From: CAVONV01 sp963697355 | Lineage (GTDB): Bacteria; Acidobacteriota; Vicinamibacteria; Marinacidobacterales; DATDRI01 | Length of the DNA: 64,000 nt | Direction of reading: 5' to 3' | Assembly: GCA_963697355.1 (NCBI GenBank) | Contig: CAVONV010000009.1 | Span: 26,834-90,833, forward strand | In this document: in pieces, positions 45,465 to 55,572 of the stretch | How positions within the stretch are numbered: position 1 is the first letter of the stretch | How the letters are laid out: every line of letters starts with the position of its first letter | The notes under the pieces: model-generated | Told to the model about the DNA's origin: nothing | Seen by the model: the letters and a program-made list of their open reading frames with translations, nothing else | Databases searched by the model: none | Position numbers and translations under genes: made by a program

Positions 45465-46721
45465 CTATCGCTTGAGGCGCTCGATTTTGGCGCCGAGGCC
45501 GGCGAGTTTCTCTTCGATGCGCTCATAGCCGCGATCGAGGTGGTAGACGCGATCAATAACGGTTTGTCCTTCGGCGATGAGTCCGGCGAGGACCAAGCAG
45601 GCACTGGCTCTCAAGTCCGTCGCCATGACCTTGGCTGCTGATAGAGATGTTGGCCCTTTGACCACGGCGGTGTGTCCGTCGAGCTCGACGTTGGCTCCCA
45701 TTCGATTGAGCTCGGAGACATGCATGAAACGGTTCTCGAAGATCGTCTCGCTGATGACACTAGTGCCTTGCGCTTGTGTCAGGAGCACCATGAGCTGAGC
45801 TTGCATATCGGTAGGGAAGCCGGGATAGGGGAGTGTCTTCAGCTTGGCGGGCTGGAACGGTTGGGCTCGGTGGATGCGAATAGAGCTCTCGGACGGCTCA
45901 ACGGTGACACCGAGCTCTTGTAGCTTATCGATGACGGCTGCCAAATGTTCAGGGTTGCAGTTGTCTACCGACACTTCTTCGCCCGTGAGAGCACCGGCTG
46001 CAAGGTAAGTCCCGGCCTCTATGCGGTCCGGGATGACATCGTGCTGTGCTCCGTGAAGGCGCTCTACGCCTTCGACATGAATCGTACGTGTTCCCGCCCC
46101 TTCGATGCGGGCGCCCATTTTGTTGAGGAGCAAGGCGAGGTCTACGACTTCGGGCTCCTCCGCGCAGTTTTGTAGAACCGTGACTCCCTGTGCTAAGCAG
46201 GCTGCCATCAAGATGTTCTCGGTCCCGGTCACCGTGACGTCGTCGAAGTAGATTTCGGTTCCCTGCAATCCATTGGCCGTTGCATCGACGAAGCCGTGCT
46301 CGAGCTGTACCTTGGCGCCGAGCTTTTCGAGTGCTGAAATATGGAAATCAATGGGACGAGCTCCGATGGAGCAACCGCCAGGCAGCGAGACGCGGGCCTT
46401 GCCGTGTCGGGCCGCGAGCGGACCGAGAACCATAACAGAGGCCCTCATGGTTTTGACGAGCTCGTAGGGTGCTTCGTAGGAACGGAGCTCCGGCATGTGA
46501 AGCTTTAGGCTGTTCGAGTCGGGGGCTTCGATATGTACGCCGAGCTCGGTCAACAGACGCCGCATGGTTCCCACATCCCAAACGTCGGGAACGTTCGTGA
46601 GGACGATCGGCTCGTCCGTCAGCAGACTCGCGGTCATTGCCGGAAGCACTGCGTTCTTGGCTCCGCCGATGGAGACACGCCCTTTGAGCGTCTGACCACC
46701 TTCAATACGTATCTTGTCCAC
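45465..46721 (-). CDS. murA: UDP-N-acetylglucosamine 1-carboxyvinyltransferase (MurA)
   Basis: 418 residues, the standard MurA length. The GTG at 46721 is preceded by AAGGA. Hallmarks: IGGAKNAVLPAMTASLLT (substrate-binding Lys near 22), LPGGCSIGARPIDFHISALE with the active-site Cys near 117, and FPTDMQAQLMVLLTQAQG, then ENRFMHVSELNRMGA. It transfers enolpyruvate from PEP to UDP-GlcNAc, the first committed step of peptidoglycan synthesis in the cytoplasm. The Cys form is fosfomycin-sensitive in general. It is the last gene of the prfA-prmC-murA run. Confidence 0.96.
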   Translation of the reverse strand: MDKIRIEGGQTLKGRVSIGGAKNAVLPAMTASLLTDEPIVLTNVPDVWDVGTMRRLLTELGVHIEAPDSNSLKLHMPELRSYEAPYELVKTMRASVMVLGPLAARHGKARVSLPGGCSIGARPIDFHISALEKLGAKVQLEHGFVDATANGLQGTEIYFDDVTVTGTENILMAACLAQGVTVLQNCAEEPEVVDLALLLNKMGARIEGAGTRTIHVEGVERLHGAQHDVIPDRIEAGTYLAAGALTGEEVSVDNCNPEHLAAVIDKLQELGVTVEPSESSIRIHRAQPFQPAKLKTLPYPGFPTDMQAQLMVLLTQAQGTSVISETIFENRFMHVSELNRMGANVELDGHTAVVKGPTSLSAAKVMATDLRASACLVLAGLIAEGQTVIDRVYHLDRGYERIEEKLAGLGAKIERLKR

Positions 46722-46759
46722 GCTCTAAATTCCTTCTAACCGCAATTGAATTCCCATGC

Positions 46760-47638
46760 TTACTTCGTGACTTTCTTTGCTACGATCACTCTAGGAATCC
46801 CCTGAAGATCAGGTACCGTTTTTTCCCAGGTCAATCCGGTCTTCGACAACAGCTCCTTGAGTTGGGGCTCCATACCTTCGCCGATCTCGAGGAACAGCCG
46901 GCCTCCTGTCGTCAAGATAGTTTCCGCTTCGGGGAGGAGTCTGCGAATAACGTCGAGACCGTCTTTCCCGGCAGCCAACGCCACTCGGGGTTCATACTCC
47001 CGGATTTCCGGTGTCAGCAATTCCATCTCCCGATCCGAAATATAGGGTGGGTTGGAGACCACTGCGTCGATGTTGTCTTGGAGTCCTTTGTCGAGGAGGG
47101 GCTGGAGGAGGTCACCCTGGCAGAACACGATCCGTTCGCCGATGCCAAGACGTTGCGCATTGTCTCGTGCAACCGCGAGCGCCGGTGGAGAAGTTTCTGT
47201 GGCATATACCTCGGCTTCGGGAAGCTCTTTGGCCAAAGCAATGGCAATGCAGCCGCTTCCGCATCCTACGTCTACTACCCGGGTGGAGTTGCCGCGGTGA
47301 TGGGCGAGCACCTGCTCTACGAGTCCCTCCGTTTCCGGCCTGGGAATGAGAACAGCCGGTGTCACTCGGATCTCCTCTCCCCAGAACTCTTGCGTGCCCA
47401 CTACGTATTGGAGAGGTTCACGTCCACGCCGTCGCTCCACGAGCTGGAAGAACAGTCCGGAGGCTTCAGCCTGGACCGGTTCGTCGGGATGGGCCAGTAA
47501 ATGTTCGCGAGTCCAACCCAGGGCGTGCCGGAGCAAGAGCTCGGCCTCCCAATGATTTTCAGGAATGCCGACACGCTCGAGCTCGTGGGCACCTCGCTCG
47601 AGGAGCTTTTGTGCGCTCGGGGGCGCTCCCTTCTTCAC
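46760..47638 (-). CDS. prmC: Release-factor glutamine methyltransferase (PrmC/HemK)
   Basis: 292 residues from a GTG whose bases overlap the prfA stop (GTGA), implying coupled translation. The N-terminal helical domain is followed by a class I methyltransferase: RVVDVGCGSGCIAIALAKEL (SAM loop), VYATETSPPALAVARDNA and the catalytic VVSNPPYISDREMELL (NPPY, near residue 190). It methylates the GGQ glutamine of release factors RF1 and RF2, whose substrate RF1 is the upstream neighbour. The overlapping pair prfA-prmC is a conserved arrangement in bacteria. Confidence 0.95.
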   Translation of the reverse strand: MKKGAPPSAQKLLERGAHELERVGIPENHWEAELLLRHALGWTREHLLAHPDEPVQAEASGLFFQLVERRRGREPLQYVVGTQEFWGEEIRVTPAVLIPRPETEGLVEQVLAHHRGNSTRVVDVGCGSGCIAIALAKELPEAEVYATETSPPALAVARDNAQRLGIGERIVFCQGDLLQPLLDKGLQDNIDAVVSNPPYISDREMELLTPEIREYEPRVALAAGKDGLDVIRRLLPEAETILTTGGRLFLEIGEGMEPQLKELLSKTGLTWEKTVPDLQGIPRVIVAKKVTK

Positions 47639-48730
47639 GACCGGACTGGAGCCGCCTCAGCTTCCTCTAGCTTTTCGGCTTGAAAGTGCGTCGTCAGCGC
47701 GTCGATGATTTCATCGATGTCGCCTTCGAGAATGGCATCGAGGCGATGTAGAGTCAGGCCGATGCGGTGATCCGTGACTCGGCTCTGCGGGAAGTTGTAG
47801 GTGCGTATCTTCTCGCTTCGATCGCCCGAGCCAACTTGCCCTTTTCGCTCCTTGGCGAATTTGTCCTGCTGTTCTTTCATCGCCATGTCGTAGAGCCGTG
47901 AGCGAAGCACTCTCATGGCTTTGGCCTTGTTTTTGATTTGCGATTTCTCGTCCTGACAAGTGACGACGAGACCGGTCGGCAGGTGGGTGATGCGAACCGC
48001 GGAGTAGGTCGTGTTGACGCTTTGCCCACCAGGGCCGGACGAGCAGTAGGTGTCGATACGGAGGTCAGCGGGGTCGACACGGACTTCGACGTCTTCTGCT
48101 TCCGGCAAGATGGCGACTGTGACAGCGGAGGTATGAATGCGGCCCGACGCTTCCGTGTTCGGCACACGTTGCACACGATGGACGCCGCTCTCGTATTTGA
48201 GTCGGCTGTAAGCGCCCTTACCCTCCAGCATGGCGACGACCTCTTTCATGCCGCCGATGCCGGTAGTGTTGGCGTTCATCACTTCGACCTTCCATCCGAG
48301 CTTTTCGGCGTAACGCGAGTACATGCGGTAGACTTCGTGGGCGAAAAGAGCCGCTTCTTCGCCACCGGTGCCCGCGCGTATCTCGAGCAGAACGTTTCGA
48401 TCGTCGTTGGGATCCTTGGGAAGGAGAAGCAGTTTGATTTCTTCAGTGAGTTTTTCCTGTTCCTCTTCTAAGCCCTCGATTTCTTCCTCGGCCAACGCTC
48501 GCAACTCCTTTTCGTCCGTCTCGCTCAGCATGGATCTCGGTCTCAGAGAGCTGGTGCTCGGCAGACTTCAGACGGCGATAGAGCTCGACGAGGGGTTCCA
48601 GTTCGGAGCGCGTCTTGGCCCGCTTTTGGTATTCCGCGGGATCCGAAACGACCTCAGGCTTTCCGAGATCTGCCGTGATGGCTTCGTACCGCTCCTCAAT
48701 CGCCCCGAGCTTCTCTTGGAGGCTGGACAT
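47635..48730 (-). CDS. prfA: Peptide chain release factor 1, with one frameshift
   Basis: The first frame (48730 to about 48530) is the RF1 N-terminal helical domain: SLQEKLGAIEERYEAITADL to YRRLKSAEHQLSETE. The second frame continues LSETDEKELRALAEEEIEGL into the full factor, including the PVT-type region, TYCSSGPGGQSVNTTYSAVR with the catalytic GGQ, and KIRTYNFPQSRVTDHRIG. The total is about 364 residues once one extra base near 48534 is removed, normal for RF1. An internal ATG at 48531 would give a 298-residue protein without the N-terminal domain. RF1 recognises UAA/UAG stops. It is essential and single-copy, so sequence error is the likeliest cause. Confidence 0.85.
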
Positions 48731-48752
48731 GGAGAGTTCTCAGTGGCCCCGT

Positions 48753-48971
48753 TCAGGACGTCTGAACTTTCAAATTCTTGTATTTACGCTGAAAGCGTTC
48801 GACGCGACCAGCCGAGTCCACCATCCTCTGCTTGCCGGTGAAGAAGGGGTGGCATTTCGAGCAGATCTCCAAACGTATGTTGCCGGTCTTGGTCGAGCGG
48901 GTCTTGAATGACTCCCCGCAAGCACAACTGATAGTGACTTCTTCGTATTTAGGGTGAATACCTTCTCGCAT
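48753..48971 (-). CDS. rpmE: Ribosomal protein L31, zinc-binding form
   Basis: 72 residues. MREGIHPKYEEVTISCACGE matches L31 starts. The four zinc-binding cysteines are present as CAC in the first strand and EICSKCHPFFTGKQRMVD in the second. AAGGAG precedes the ATG. It is a large-subunit protein bridging to the small subunit. It sits between rho and prfA on the same strand, a frequent bacterial order (rho-rpmE-prfA-prmC). Zinc-binding L31 is replaced by a zinc-free form in starving cells of some species; no second copy is in the window. Confidence 0.96.
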   Translation of the reverse strand: MREGIHPKYEEVTISCACGESFKTRSTKTGNIRLEICSKCHPFFTGKQRMVDSAGRVERFQRKYKNLKVQTS

Positions 48972-49087
48972 GGTTCGTTCTCCTTGATACCGCTCACATT
49001 ATAGCGCAGCACCTATTTTGGCACTGCCCACTGGCCGGCCGCCTCCGCCGTTGGACCTTATTTCCCGAACCGACGGTTGTGGCCTTC

Positions 49088-49114
49088 CCTCGCCGTAGCT
49101 TTAGCGAAGGCGGG
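49088..49114. repeat. Compact CCTCGCCGTAGC-TTTA-GCGAAGGCGGG repeat
   Basis: CCTCGCCGTAGC, then TTTA, then GCGAAGGCGGG: a short hairpin-capable unit directly past the rho stop. It may end transcription or be a dispersed repeat. Copies with longer spacers lie at 38802, 40400 and 58098. Confidence 0.6.
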
Positions 49115-50482
<1,368 letters not shown>

Positions 50483-51144
50483 AGTTCTATCCTTCCTTGG
50501 CTGGTCACGGATGAGAAGGTGATGAAGGGTACTTCCTCCTCCGCACCGAATGTTTGCTCGAGCTTGGCTTGTTGTCGAGCCAGTTGTGCCCGAGAGAGCT
50601 TGTCTGACTTCGTCGCCACCACCGCATAGGACATGCCGCTTCGACCCAGGAGGTCTCGGACTTCCAGATCACTCGGCATCGGGTCGCGACGTACATCAAT
50701 GACTAAAAAGACCAACCGAAGCACGCTCCGGTTGAACAAATAGCTGGTTATTAGTTCTTCCCATCGCTTGCGAATCCGTAAGGGAACTTTTGCGAATCCA
50801 TAACCGGGGAGATCCACCAAATAGAATCTTTCGTCCACACGAAAGAAGTTGATGAGCTGTGTCCGACCCGGTGTCTTCGACACATGCGCCAGACGCTCCA
50901 CACCGGCAAGCCGATTGAGGAGGGTTGATTTTCCCACATTCGAGCGGCCGACGAAAGCGACTTCCGGAAGACCCGTTGCAGGGAAACCGGCGGGTGCCGA
51001 AGCACTCTTGAAGAATGTGGCATGGACTTGCTTCTTCATGGGGCATTGTCGACTTCTGTGGTTCGGCGATCACGTCTCCACGAGGCGCCGCCGGAGTCCT
51101 TTGGATTTAGGATTGGTCTTTCGAACTAGCGGCACTTCGGCCGA

Positions 51145-53598
51145 CTAGTGGGTAATCGATTCACCCGAGATACCCTCTTCTTGGATATCGTCGTCGAGTT
51201 CCTTGGCCTCGGCGGGCTCATCAGATTTGGATTCCTCCGTCGCGGTTTTTTTCGGGACGGGAGAGGCCAAGGCCATCTTGAGCACCTCGTCCATCTCCTC
51301 CACGAGTTGGATGTTCAGGCTTTCGAGGACGTTCTCAGGAATATCTGGAAGATCCTTCTCGTTGTCTCTTGGAAGGATGATCTGGCTGATACCGGCTCGA
51401 TGAGCGGCAAGTATCTTTTCTTTGACCCCTCCGATGGGAAGGACCTTGCCTCGTAGTGTGATTTCGCCGGTCATGGCGACGTCACTTCGTACCGGGATCT
51501 TGTTCAATGCGGAAATGAGAGCCGTACACATGGTGATCCCGGCTGAAGGGCCGTCTTTTGGAATGGCGCCTTCAGGGACATGAATGTGGACGTCGATCTT
51601 ACGATTGAAATCTTTGGCAATGCCCAGTTCTTCGGCGCGGGACCTAATGAAGGAGAGCGCGGTTTGAGCGGACTCCTTCATGACGTCGCCCAGCTTCCCC
51701 GTCATGGTGAGGCCCCCCTTGCCGAACATTAGGGACGCTTCGGTAATGAGGAGCTCTCCTCCAACCTCGGTCCAAGCCAGGCCGGTAGCCATTCCAATCT
51801 CGCTCTTGCCTTCGGTTTTCCGACGTCGGTACTTGGGAATCCCCAAATAATCGGAGGCGTTTTCTGCATCCACTTTGATCGCAGGGCCAGCGCCGTTGGT
51901 GACGAGATGACGGGCGATCTTGCGGCATACCGATGCGATCTCGCGTTCGAGATTTCGAACTCCAGCTTCTTTGGTGTAGCGCTGGATAATCTCGGTCAGG
52001 GATTCGTCGTGGAAAGTGACCGGTTTGTTTTTGAGCCCGTTCGCTTCCATTTGCTTGGGCACCAGGAAGCGCTTGGCGATCTCGAGTTTCTCTTCTTCCG
52101 TGTAGCCCGGTAGTCGAATGACCTCGACACGATCCAGGAGCGCCTGCGGCATGGTGTGGAGCACGTTCGCGGTGGCAATGAACATCACATTGGATAGATC
52201 GTATTCCACATCAAGGTAGTGATCTTGGAAACAGTGGTTCTGTTCTGGGTCCAAGACCTCGAGCAGAGCGGCGGCCGGATCACCACGGAAGTCCATGCTC
52301 ATCTTATCGACTTCGTCGAGCAGGAGGAGAGGGTTGACCGTGCCGGCCTTTTTCATCATTTGGACGATCTGACCCGGGAAAGCCCCGATGTAGGTGCGTC
52401 GATGTCCCCGGATCTCCGCTTCATCGCGGACACCTCCGAGGGACAAGCGAACGAACTTGCGGTTTGTCGCTCGGGCAATGGATTTGGCCAAAGAAGTCTT
52501 TCCCACACCCGGGGCCCCGACGAAACAAAGAATGGGACCTCGTTGTTTTCGTACGAGTTGGCGCACCGCCAAGAACTCCAAGATGCGTTCTTTGACTTTC
52601 TCGAGTCCGTAGTGGTCCTCTTCAAGGATCTGCTCAGCTTTCTTGAGGTTGCGGCTTTCCCGAGTCCGTTTGAACCAGGGCACTGCCAACAGCCAGTCCA
52701 GATAGTTGCGGGACACCGTCGCCTCGGCCGACATGGGCGGCATTGCCTCGAGCCGCTTGAGCTCTTGGTCCGCCTTTTCTTCGGCCTCTTGGGTCATCTT
52801 TGCCTCGGTGATCTTCGCTCTGAGCTGGTCGAACTCGTTCTCCTTTTCGTCCTTTTTTCCCAACTCTTTCTGGATCGCCTTCATTTTCTCGTTGAGGTAG
52901 TACTCTTTTTGCGCGCGTTCCATCTGCTTGCGGACGCGAGACTGGATGCGGCGATCGACCTGGAATTTTTCTACCTCTTGCTCGAGAACGCCAATAATAC
53001 GGTTGAGCCTCTCTTGAGGATTCCAGATTTCGAGTAGGTTCTGTTTCTCCTGGACGGGCAAAACGAGGTGGCTGGCGATCGTATCGGTGAGTTTGCTGGG
53101 CTCATCGACTTGAACCGCAGCATTCTTGATTTCGCTGTGCAGGTTGCTGGCCATCTTTACATACTGTTCGAAAAGCGAGATGGCGCGTGTGATTTTCTTA
53201 GAGGTGTCAGGAGCTGTGTAGCTCGTCTTGGGAATGGTCTTGACGACGGCTTTGAAAAAACCTTCGTCATCCCTGCATTCAATCGTCCTTCCGCGGTCGA
53301 GCCCTTCCACCAGCACCTTGATGTTGCCGTCGCCAAGCTTCACTGACTGGACGATGTTTGCCACGGTTCCAACGGTAAAGATGTCGGAAGGCTGTGGGTC
53401 ATCAATGGTGGCGTCATGTTGTGCCGCAAGGAAGATGCGTCGATCGTTGCTCAGAGCAAACTCCAAGGCTCTTACGGACGACGAACGTCCAATCACGAAT
53501 GGTACCATCATGTAGGGAAAAATGACGACGTCCCGCAGCGGAACCAAGGCGAGTGTCTCATAGACCTCAGCACGGTCCTTGATCTTGTTCCCGAACAT
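51145..53598 (-). CDS. lon: ATP-dependent Lon protease
   Basis: 817 residues. The N-terminal substrate-binding domain starts LALVPLRDVVIFPYMMVPFV and is followed by a long coiled coil (QMERAQKEYYLNEKMKAIQK). The AAA+ module has the P-loop CFVGAPGVGKTSLAKSIA and Walker B NPLLLLDEVDKMS. The protease domain has EGAIPKDGPSAGITMCTALI with catalytic Ser, and the Lys in GGVKEKILAAHRAG. It degrades misfolded and regulatory proteins in the cytoplasm. A Glu/Asp-rich tail of about 40 residues follows. It is the fourth gene of the tig-clpP-clpX-lon run. Confidence 0.96.
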   Translation of the reverse strand: MFGNKIKDRAEVYETLALVPLRDVVIFPYMMVPFVIGRSSSVRALEFALSNDRRIFLAAQHDATIDDPQPSDIFTVGTVANIVQSVKLGDGNIKVLVEGLDRGRTIECRDDEGFFKAVVKTIPKTSYTAPDTSKKITRAISLFEQYVKMASNLHSEIKNAAVQVDEPSKLTDTIASHLVLPVQEKQNLLEIWNPQERLNRIIGVLEQEVEKFQVDRRIQSRVRKQMERAQKEYYLNEKMKAIQKELGKKDEKENEFDQLRAKITEAKMTQEAEEKADQELKRLEAMPPMSAEATVSRNYLDWLLAVPWFKRTRESRNLKKAEQILEEDHYGLEKVKERILEFLAVRQLVRKQRGPILCFVGAPGVGKTSLAKSIARATNRKFVRLSLGGVRDEAEIRGHRRTYIGAFPGQIVQMMKKAGTVNPLLLLDEVDKMSMDFRGDPAAALLEVLDPEQNHCFQDHYLDVEYDLSNVMFIATANVLHTMPQALLDRVEVIRLPGYTEEEKLEIAKRFLVPKQMEANGLKNKPVTFHDESLTEIIQRYTKEAGVRNLEREIASVCRKIARHLVTNGAGPAIKVDAENASDYLGIPKYRRRKTEGKSEIGMATGLAWTEVGGELLITEASLMFGKGGLTMTGKLGDVMKESAQTALSFIRSRAEELGIAKDFNRKIDVHIHVPEGAIPKDGPSAGITMCTALISALNKIPVRSDVAMTGEITLRGKVLPIGGVKEKILAAHRAGISQIILPRDNEKDLPDIPENVLESLNIQLVEEMDEVLKMALASPVPKKTATEESKSDEPAEAKELDDDIQEEGISGESITH

Positions 53599-53715
53599 CT
53601 ATTTCGTCTACTTCCTCTCAACGACCGAAAGTGATGGCGGTTACATCGGCGACTGCTATTGACAACGAATTCTTTGGGGAAAGAGCCCGCGTAGAAGGCT
53701 GGACCTCGGAGGCCG

Positions 53716-54960
53716 CTATCCAGCCTTTTCGATCAAGGTCAGCGATTTCTCGCGGTTCTCCACGACCTCCTTCGTGACCACGCATTCCTTGATTTTCTTT
53801 TGCGAAGGCAGATGGTACATCAAGTCGAGCATGAGGTCTTCGATGATCATCCGCAGGCCGCGGGCCCCGATCTTGCGCTCAGATGCTAGATCAGCTATTG
53901 CTCCAAGGGCATCGTCGTTGAAATGTAGCTTGACGTTTTCGTATTCGAAAAGCCGCTGGTACTGTTTGATCACTGCGTTCCGCGGCTCGGTCATGATACG
54001 AATGAGAGCTTCGCGGTCGAGCTCGTGCAATGTCCCCACGACCGGTAGCCTTCCCACGAACTCCGGTATCAAACCATACTTGATGAGGTCATGCGGCTGT
54101 ATGTCTTCTAAGATGTTGTCATCGCTGGTCGTGTGTTTCTGGAGCTCTGCTCTGAAACCCAGAGTCTTGCCCCCACGACGCTTTTCGATGATCTTGTCGA
54201 GGCCAACGAAGGCTCCACCACAGATGAAGAGTATGTTCGTTGTGTCGACTTGGTAGAACTCTTGGTGAGGATGCTTGCGGCCTCCCTGGGGCGGCACATT
54301 GGCTACGGTGCCCTCGAGGATCTTGAGCAGCGCCTGTTGGACCCCCTCCCCGGAAACGTCTCTAGTAATGGAAGGGTTCTCATCCTTACGGCAAATCTTA
54401 TCGATCTCGTCTATATAAATGATACCTTCTTGAGCTTTCTCGATGTCACCGCCGGCCGATTGGAGAAGCTTCAAGATGATGTTCTCCACGTCCTCGCCAA
54501 CGTAGCCTGCCTCAGTCAGTGTCGTGGCGTCGACGATACAAAACGGCACGGAGAGCAGTTTGGCCAGTGTCTGTGCCAGGAGCGTTTTGCCGGTCCCTGT
54601 CGACCCGACGAGGAGGATATTGCTCTTGGTGAGCTCCACCTCTTGACGCGTCTTGGACTTCATGATGTGGACGCGCTTGTAGTGGTTGTAGACAGCTACA
54701 GCCAGTTTCTTTTTTGCAGTTTCCTGACCGATGACATACTGCTCGAGAAATTCCTTGATCTCGATGGGCGTGGGAGGTGTGGATCGCTGAGAACGGTTCT
54801 CGAACCGATTGTCGTCTGCGATGATCTCATTGCAGACTTCCACGCACTCATCGCAAATGAACACCGTCGGGCCAGCGATGAGCTTGCGCACGTCGCTCTG
54901 ATCCTTGTTGCAGAACGAACAGCGTAGGACCTCTGGTGGATCCCCGTTTTTCTTGGGCAC
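53716..54960 (-). CDS. clpX: ClpX ATPase subunit of Clp protease
   Basis: 414 residues from a GTG at 54960. The zinc-binding domain is LRCSFCNKDQSDVRKLIAGP with CDECVEVC (four Cys). The AAA+ module has the P-loop LLVGSTGTGKTLLAQTLAKL, Walker B GIIYIDEIDKICR, and the ClpP-binding loop region with the IGF-type tripeptide within KYGLIPEFVGRLPVVG. It unfolds tagged proteins and feeds them into ClpP. clpP lies directly upstream, separated by 23 bases. Confidence 0.96.
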   Translation of the reverse strand: MPKKNGDPPEVLRCSFCNKDQSDVRKLIAGPTVFICDECVEVCNEIIADDNRFENRSQRSTPPTPIEIKEFLEQYVIGQETAKKKLAVAVYNHYKRVHIMKSKTRQEVELTKSNILLVGSTGTGKTLLAQTLAKLLSVPFCIVDATTLTEAGYVGEDVENIILKLLQSAGGDIEKAQEGIIYIDEIDKICRKDENPSITRDVSGEGVQQALLKILEGTVANVPPQGGRKHPHQEFYQVDTTNILFICGGAFVGLDKIIEKRRGGKTLGFRAELQKHTTSDDNILEDIQPHDLIKYGLIPEFVGRLPVVGTLHELDREALIRIMTEPRNAVIKQYQRLFEYENVKLHFNDDALGAIADLASERKIGARGLRMIIEDLMLDLMYHLPSQKKIKECVVTKEVVENREKSLTLIEKAG

Positions 54961-54983
54961 GCTCCCCCCAGTTTGAGTGTCGC

Positions 54984-55565
54984 CTATCCTCTTTTGGCGA
55001 TCACTTGATCAATGATTCCGTATTCTTTGGCCGCGGATGCGGTCATGATGAAGTCACGCTCCACGTCTTTCTCGATCTTCGTTATAGATTGACCTGTATG
55101 TAGAGACAAGATGTCGTTGAGACGCTCGCGCGTTCGCAAGATTTCCTTGGCTTGAATGTTGATATCGGTCGCCTGCCCCGAGAAACCTCCCGAAGGCTGG
55201 TGGATGATGATACGAGAATTCGGCAAAGCAAATCGTTTGCCCGGTGTTCCGGCTGCTAGCAATACTGCGGCCATGCTGGCTGCCTGCCCGATGCAGTACG
55301 TTGTGACGTCCGGTCGAATGAACTGAATCGTGTCGTAGATTGCCAAGCCTGCCGTCACCGATCCGCCGGGACTATTGACGTAAATCGAAACCTCTTTCTC
55401 CGGGTCCTCAGCTTCCAGGAACAGGAGTTGCGCGACAACGAGGTTGGATAAGTTGTCGTCTATGGGTGTCCCGATGAAGATGATGTTGTCTTTGAGCAAG
55501 CGTGAATAAATGTCATATGCACGCTCGCCTCGGTTGGTCTGTTCGACCACCATTGGGATTAGCAT
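54984..55565 (-). CDS. clpP: ATP-dependent Clp protease proteolytic subunit
   Basis: 193 residues from the ATG at 55565. A longer frame starts at 55595, inside tig, but AGGGGAG precedes the 55565 start and the mature MLIPMVVEQTNRGERAYDIY follows it. Catalytic triad: Ser in YCIGQAASMAAVLLAAG, His in RIIIHQPSGGFSGQATDI, and Asp in the last helix region (VERDFIMTASAAKEYGIID). It forms a 14-mer serine protease with ClpX. The neighbours tig upstream and clpX downstream are the classical bacterial order. Confidence 0.96.
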   Translation of the reverse strand: MLIPMVVEQTNRGERAYDIYSRLLKDNIIFIGTPIDDNLSNLVVAQLLFLEAEDPEKEVSIYVNSPGGSVTAGLAIYDTIQFIRPDVTTYCIGQAASMAAVLLAAGTPGKRFALPNSRIIIHQPSGGFSGQATDINIQAKEILRTRERLNDILSLHTGQSITKIEKDVERDFIMTASAAKEYGIIDQVIAKRG

Positions 55566-55572
55566 AAATCCA

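Noticed and set aside
48525..48545. Programmed frameshift in prfA
   Set aside because: Programmed shifting is known in prfB at a UGA with an upstream Shine-Dalgarno; no such signal is seen here.
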